Below, piece by piece: positions 60,638 through 64,000 of a DNA stretch of 64,000 nucleotides. A model generated the notes under the pieces. The model had not been told where the DNA came from. It worked only from the letters and a program-made list of their open reading frames with translations, and did no database searches. The stretch is from Actinomadura barringtoniae (GTDB lineage: Bacteria > Actinomycetota > Actinomycetes > Streptosporangiales > Streptosporangiaceae): NCBI RefSeq assembly GCF_017573505.1, contig NZ_JAGEOJ010000024.1, positions 124,001-188,000 of the forward strand. Reading direction: 5' to 3'. Each line of letters opens with the position of its first letter. The stretch's first letter is position 1. A program made the translations under genes and the position numbers.

Positions 60638-61108
60638 TCAGGCGCGCGTGAACTCCATGATCCAGTTGGACTCCCAGGTCTGGCCGCCGTCGGCGGAGAA
60701 TTCCTGCTCCCAGCGCGCCGAGGTCGCCGTGATGTCGGACCAGACGAAGTGCATCTTGATGGGCTCGCCTTCCTGGGTGAGCGGGTTCCCGTCGTGGGCG
60801 GCGTCGCCGTAGAAGTCGCCCCGGCCGTCGCGGAAGGTGCCCACGACCGGCGGGTCGAGCAGGCCGGTGCGGCTGCTCGACCAGTAGATGGACCATTCCT
60901 CCCGTTCGAGATCGAAGAGGCGCAGGGTGAAGCCGCGGCTGCCGAGGGTCGGGAAGAGGATCTCCTCGGTGTTGCCGCCGCCGTTGAAGATCTGCCGGCA
61001 GGTGGTGGTGCCCGGGAACGTCTCCCAGTCGTCGCTGCCGGCGAACAGCTTGGTGAGCCGCCGGTTGGTCACGTTCCACGAGCCGATGAAGAAGTCGAAA
61101 TCGTTCAT
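60638..61108 (-). CDS. DUF1579-like small protein, probable ligand-binding
   Basis: A 156-residue soluble protein, probably a lipocalin-like beta barrel. The opening FDFFIGSWNVTNRRLTKLFAG and the later LRLFDLEREEWSIYWSS, GDAAHDGNPL and SARWEQEFSADGGQTWESNW are the pattern of the DUF1579 group, whose members bind hydrophobic ligands. No enzymatic residues are recognisable. It is divergent from the WYL regulator, with a perfect inverted repeat in the 64-bp spacer, so it is probably that regulator's target. ATG at 61108 has a poor ribosome site. Confidence 0.75.
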   Translation of the reverse strand: MNDFDFFIGSWNVTNRRLTKLFAGSDDWETFPGTTTCRQIFNGGGNTEEILFPTLGSRGFTLRLFDLEREEWSIYWSSSRTGLLDPPVVGTFRDGRGDFYGDAAHDGNPLTQEGEPIKMHFVWSDITATSARWEQEFSADGGQTWESNWIMEFTRA

Positions 61109-61132
61109 GCCGAGGATCTTGGCGGCCTATCA

Positions 61133-61149
61133 CTGACATCTTCTGTCAG
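61133..61149. promoter_or_regulatory. Putative WYL-regulator operator (second)
   Basis: CTGACA-TCTTC-TGTCAG is a perfect inverted repeat with 6-bp arms and a 5-bp spacer, 24 bp from each divergent start codon. Its layout equals that of the site at 20346-20360 beside the other WYL gene. Confidence 0.75.
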
Positions 61150-61172
61150 GGGTCTGGGAGAGGATTCTGCGC

Positions 61173-62150
61173 ATGCGCGCGAGCCGGTTGTTGTCCCTGT
61201 TGCTGCTGTTGCAGAACCGTGGGCGGATGAGCGCCGCCCAGCTCGCGGCGGAGCTGGGGGTCACCGCCCGTACCGTCTACCGCGACATCGAGGCCCTCGC
61301 CGAGGCGGGCGTGCCCGTCTACGCTGAGCACGGTCCCAGCGGGGGATACCAGCTCATGGACGGCTACCGGACCCGGCTGACGGGGCTGACAGCCGACGAG
61401 GCCGAGTCGCTGTTCCTGACGGGTATGCCACAGCCCGCCGCCGAGCTGGGGCTCGCCGCCCAGGTCGCCGCCGCCGAGCTCAAACTCACGGCCGCGCTGC
61501 CGACGCCTTACAGGGATGCGTCGATGCGGATCCGGCAGCGCTTCCACCTCGACGCGCCGGGCTGGTACCGGGAGCCCGACGAGGTGCCGCACCTGCTCGC
61601 CGTGGCCGAGGCGCTGTGGCAGGACCAGGTGATCGAGATCAGGTATCGCCGCTGGGCTCCCGAGCCGGGCGAGGTCACCCGCAGGCTGCAGCCGCTGGGC
61701 CTGGTTCTCAAGGGAGGGGTCTGGTACCTGATCGCTCGTCGGAACGACCGGCCGCGCACCTACCGCGTCTCGTCGATCATCAGCCTGGAGGCCCTGCCCG
61801 AACGCTTCACCCGGCCGGACGGCTTCGAGCTGGCCGAGTTCTGGCGGGAGCACGTCGAACGCTACGAGCGGGCCGAGACCGAGGAGGTCGCCGTCGTCCG
61901 GCTCAGTCCGAAGGGCGTCGACGACCTGCCCGACATCCTCGGGCCGAGGGCCGCCCGGCTGGCGCAGCGCACGCTCACACCGCCGGATCCCGACGGCTGG
62001 CGGCGCGCCACCATCCCGCTGGAGAACGTTCCGCACGCCGCCTCGACGCTGCTGCGGCTCGGCGCCGACGCCCAGGTCATCGCCCCTCCGGAGCTGATCG
62101 CCCACCTGACCGACACGATCAAGGCGCTGACCCGGCTCTACCCTGGATGA
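61173..62150 (+). CDS. WYL-domain transcriptional regulator (YafY family)
   Basis: A 325-residue regulator. Winged HTH at about 1-58 (RASRLLSLLLLLQNRGRMSA, LGVTARTVYRDIEAL, with the wing GPSGGYQL), WYL domain at about 145-220 (RYRRWAPEPGEVTRRLQPLG then VWYLIARRNDRPRTYRVS), and a WCX C-terminal domain. ATG at 61173 follows GGGAGAGG. It is divergent from the DUF1579-like gene. Orthologue groups of this type repress a neighbouring small-molecule-binding or hydrolase gene. Confidence 0.92.
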   Translation: MRASRLLSLLLLLQNRGRMSAAQLAAELGVTARTVYRDIEALAEAGVPVYAEHGPSGGYQLMDGYRTRLTGLTADEAESLFLTGMPQPAAELGLAAQVAAAELKLTAALPTPYRDASMRIRQRFHLDAPGWYREPDEVPHLLAVAEALWQDQVIEIRYRRWAPEPGEVTRRLQPLGLVLKGGVWYLIARRNDRPRTYRVSSIISLEALPERFTRPDGFELAEFWREHVERYERAETEEVAVVRLSPKGVDDLPDILGPRAARLAQRTLTPPDPDGWRRATIPLENVPHAASTLLRLGADAQVIAPPELIAHLTDTIKALTRLYPG

Positions 62151-62156
62151 TGAGAA

Positions 62157-62183
62157 CATTCAGATGTTGCTAACATCTGAATG
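62157..62183. promoter_or_regulatory. Perfect 27-bp palindrome, TetR operator
   Basis: CATTCAGATGTT (62157-62168) and AACATCTGAATG (62172-62183) are perfect 12-bp arms around GCT. It lies 16 bp upstream of the TetR ATG, immediately after the WYL gene. It is much more AT-rich than the surroundings. Confidence 0.88.
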
Positions 62184-62199
62184 GAGCGGAGGTGGCGCG

Positions 62200-63243
62200 A
62201 TGGTCAGGCTCACCCGGGCCCAACAGCAGGAACGCACCCGTACGGCTGTATTGGCGGCGGCGCGGGGGGAGTTCGCCGAGCGCGGTTACACCGACGCCAA
62301 GGTCGACCGGATCGCGGAGCGCGCCGAGCTGACCCGTGGCGCCGTCTACTCCAACTTCCCGAGCAAGCGCGCCCTGTACCTCGGCGTTCTGGCCGACTCG
62401 GTCGAGCCTGCTGGGGTTGCTGCGGCCTCGCCGCCCGATCTGGCGGAGGCGGCGGGCGCGTTCGCCCGCGTCTGGCTCGAACGGCTTCCGCTGACCAGTG
62501 ACACGCCTGCCAACCGGAAGCTCCAGCTGCGTTCGATCACCGGCCTGTTCGACGACGAGCCGGGCCGTGCGGCGCTGGCACAGATCACCAAAGTGGAGGC
62601 GCTGCTGCTCGCCCTCGCGCTGGAATCGCGGGAGCCGCAGGGCAGGCGTGTGCGGCTGGCAGAGCTGCTCCTCACGACGCTGAACGGCGCCTGCCACCTG
62701 GCCGAGACCGCGCCCGGATTCGGTGATCCGTTCGACGTGACGCGTTCCTGCGAGCACCTGGCGACGCTCGACCTCGCCGACACCTGGGACCCGCCGCACC
62801 TGGCGTACGTCGCGCCCGCACGACGTGTCCTGGACGACTGGAAGCCACCCGCCGAGTCCGGAGATGTGACCGCCGACGGTGTGATCGTGGTCCTCGGCAC
62901 CGGCAGGCTCGGGGCGGCCGAGGAGGCCGTTCGAGCCGCCCGTCCCGGCGACCAGATCACCGTGGCCGTCGTGACTTCCGATCCCGCCGAGATCGGCCGC
63001 CTCGTACGGCTGCGGATCGGTGACCTGGTCGGATGCCTGCGGCGTGTGTTCGCGCGGGACGACCTGCCAAGCCTCCGCGTCGTCCTCGACGAGCGCGCCA
63101 CCATCGCATCGGCCATCGGAATCCAGGAGCCGGACGAGACCACCGAAGCGGCGGTGCGCATCGAAGCGGGCAGGATCCGCGCCCGGGCCGACGGCCACGG
63201 CGCCGCTCACGCTGCGGCGTCCGCCCGTGAGGCCGACCGATGA
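62200..63243 (+). CDS. TetR regulator fused to a thioredoxin-like C-terminal domain
   Basis: A 347-residue protein, longer than the usual 190-220. The N-terminus is a clear TetR HTH: TRTAVLAAARGEFAERGYTD, VDRIAERAELTRGAVYSNFP, SKRALYLGV. A helical domain follows to about 215. From about 235 the sequence alternates strands and helices like a peroxiredoxin/TlpA-type thioredoxin fold (GVIVVLGTGRLGAAEEAVRA, VVTSDPAEIGRL, RVVLDERATIASAIGI, AAVRIEAGRIRARADGH), but the redox CxxC is absent. The fusion assignment is by pattern. The start is ATG at 62200, set by GGAGG 7 nt upstream. It overlaps the next gene (ATGA) and is probably autorepressed at the 62157 palindrome. Confidence 0.85.
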   Translation: MVRLTRAQQQERTRTAVLAAARGEFAERGYTDAKVDRIAERAELTRGAVYSNFPSKRALYLGVLADSVEPAGVAAASPPDLAEAAGAFARVWLERLPLTSDTPANRKLQLRSITGLFDDEPGRAALAQITKVEALLLALALESREPQGRRVRLAELLLTTLNGACHLAETAPGFGDPFDVTRSCEHLATLDLADTWDPPHLAYVAPARRVLDDWKPPAESGDVTADGVIVVLGTGRLGAAEEAVRAARPGDQITVAVVTSDPAEIGRLVRLRIGDLVGCLRRVFARDDLPSLRVVLDERATIASAIGIQEPDETTEAAVRIEAGRIRARADGHGAAHAAASAREADR

Positions 63244-63833
63244 ACGCGCCGTACGCGACCGGCGCCGACCTGCTGGTGCTGCACGGCCTCCGCTGCATCG
63301 GTTTCGCGAGCCTGGACCGCGTCGCCGAAGCAGCCGGGCTGTCGGCGGATGACGCCGAGTCCGAGCTGCTCGATCTCGCCGCGTCCGGGCTCGTGACCCA
63401 CCTCCGGGGCGACTTCGGCGGCTGGGGACTCACCGAGGCCGGTCGCGCGGCGGACGCCGAACGGATCGCCGCCGAACTGGACGAAGCCGGCGCCCGAGCG
63501 GCGGTGGCTGCGGCGTTCGAGGAGTTCCTCGTGCTCAACCCGGAACTGCTTGATCTGTGCGCCGCATGGCAACTGCGATCCGCCGATCCCGCCTATGAGG
63601 CGCGGGTCCTGGACCGGTTCGCGGACTTCGACCAACGGGCCGGCATCGTCTGCGCCGCCCTGGCCGCGCAGCTGCTGCGGTTCGGTCGCTACCGGACGCG
63701 GCTCACCGACGCGCTGTCCCGTGCCAGGTCAGGCGCGCTCGGCTACCTGACGGACGAGGTCGGGTCGTACCACACCGTGTGGTTCCAGCTGCACGAAGAC
63801 CTCCTGGCCACGCTCGGCATCCCGCGAGGCTGA
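63240..63833 (+). CDS. Winged-helix protein linked to PEP-utilising enzymes
   Basis: A 197-residue protein. The first 75 residues look like a winged helix (LVLHGLRCIGFASLDRVAEA, ELLDLAASGLVTHLRGDFG, GWGLTEAGRAADAERIAAEL). The rest is helical, with ELLDLCAAWQLRS and a Trp/His-containing end (SYHTVWFQLHEDLLATLG). Proteins like this usually precede PEP synthase/pyruvate dikinase-like genes in actinobacteria. It overlaps the TetR gene by 4 nt and ends 6 bp before the dikinase gene. It may modulate that enzyme or its transcription; the mechanism is unknown. Confidence 0.75.
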   Translation: MNAPYATGADLLVLHGLRCIGFASLDRVAEAAGLSADDAESELLDLAASGLVTHLRGDFGGWGLTEAGRAADAERIAAELDEAGARAAVAAAFEEFLVLNPELLDLCAAWQLRSADPAYEARVLDRFADFDQRAGIVCAALAAQLLRFGRYRTRLTDALSRARSGALGYLTDEVGSYHTVWFQLHEDLLATLGIPRG

Positions 63834-63839
63834 CCGGCG

Positions 63840-64000
63840 ATGACCTGGATCCATCCACTCTCACCAGAGACCGACGAGACCCCGAGCACCATCGGCGGGA
63901 AAGCACATGGCCTCATCGTGATGAAGCGCCTCGGCCTGCCCGTGCCGCCGGGATTCGTCATCAGCACCGCCGCCTGCCGCGCCTACCTCCGTGATGGGCG
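63840..64000 (+). CDS. Pyruvate phosphate dikinase/PEP synthase-like protein, N-terminus (runs off window)
   Basis: Only 53 codons are in the window. The pattern IGGKAHGLIVMKRLGLPVPPGFVI followed by STAACRAYLRDG is the start of the PEP/pyruvate-binding ATP-grasp domain of pyruvate phosphate dikinase and PEP synthase (GGKGANLxxMxxxGLPVPPGF pattern). Such enzymes interconvert pyruvate and PEP; related proteins phosphorylate antibiotics such as rifampin (Rph), which begin the same way, so rifampin phosphotransferase is a possible alternative. It is the third gene of the TetR-led operon. ATG at 63840. Confidence 0.8.
   Translation, partial: MTWIHPLSPETDETPSTIGGKAHGLIVMKRLGLPVPPGFVISTAACRAYLRDG

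Overview
This is about 64 kb of very GC-rich actinobacterial chromosome. Gene density is high, GTG and TTG starts are common, and the families present (AfsR/BTAD, MocR, WYL, XRE-cupin, LLM flavin oxidoreductases, DrrAB-type exporters, PknB-type kinase) are typical of filamentous actinomycetes. Gene content fits a Streptosporangiales/Thermomonosporaceae-like organism such as Actinomadura; that placement is inference. I found no rRNA, tRNA, CRISPR array, prophage core or insertion sequence.

Layout. 1-3 kb: end of an EamA transporter, then a DrrAB-type ABC exporter divergent from a TetR gene. 3-6.6 kb: a two-gene vWA plus ARPP-1-like cassette whose start codon sits in a perfect hairpin, then a secreted beta-helix lipoprotein. 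6.6-8.5 kb: a decayed amine-catabolism locus (acyl-CoA dehydrogenase and amine oxidase remnants, frameshifted aldehyde dehydrogenase). 8.6-17.2 kb: thioesterase, AI-2E-family transporter, GH3 glycosidase, Ser/Thr kinase, LLM oxidoreductase, PAP2 phosphatase, cytochrome P450. 17.2-30.1 kb: TetR/MFS, hydrolase/WYL, a two-component system, hydrolases, SDR, MocR/MFS. 30.4-32.3 kb: an RNA-repair operon (RNA ligase plus HD-Pnk). 32.3-41.6 kb: MFS, GNAT, unknown protein, XRE-cupin divergent from a methyltransferase, a VOC resistance protein, a zinc-ribbon coiled-coil protein, a GT39-like membrane protein, and a sigma factor with its membrane partner. 42.2-52.2 kb: rifampin-monooxygenase-like hydroxylase, double VOC protein, tandem LysR pair, dual GNAT, serine hydrolase, a TrxR-methyltransferase fusion divergent from a second XRE-cupin gene. 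52.2-64 kb: LuxR-ATPase pseudogene, MFS, Lrp, a BTAD regulator with an ABC exporter, WYL regulator, and a TetR-thioredoxin-like/winged-helix/PEP-pyruvate-dikinase operon running off the end.

How the genes work together. Much of the window is a patchwork of small regulator-plus-effector units, mostly divergent pairs. Many have a clear inverted repeat in the shared promoter (2.3, 17.9, 20.35, 36.1, 47.0, 51.56, 54.6, 61.1 and 62.2 kb). Drug export or inactivation recurs: two DrrAB-like ABC pairs, four MFS pumps, a Rox-like monooxygenase, a bleomycin-resistance-like VOC protein.

The most unusual feature is repeat biology. Short tandem duplications (14, 16, 29-30 bp) sit at most convergent 3' ends, often with the neighbouring gene's last codons and stop codon inside the unit. 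Related in-frame expansions occur inside several proteins (MocR, GNAT, LLM, MFS). The best candidate systems for follow-up are the vWA/ARPP-like cassette, the RNA end-healing/sealing operon, and the paired XRE-cupin/methyltransferase modules, which share a GGCA-N8-TGCC operator.
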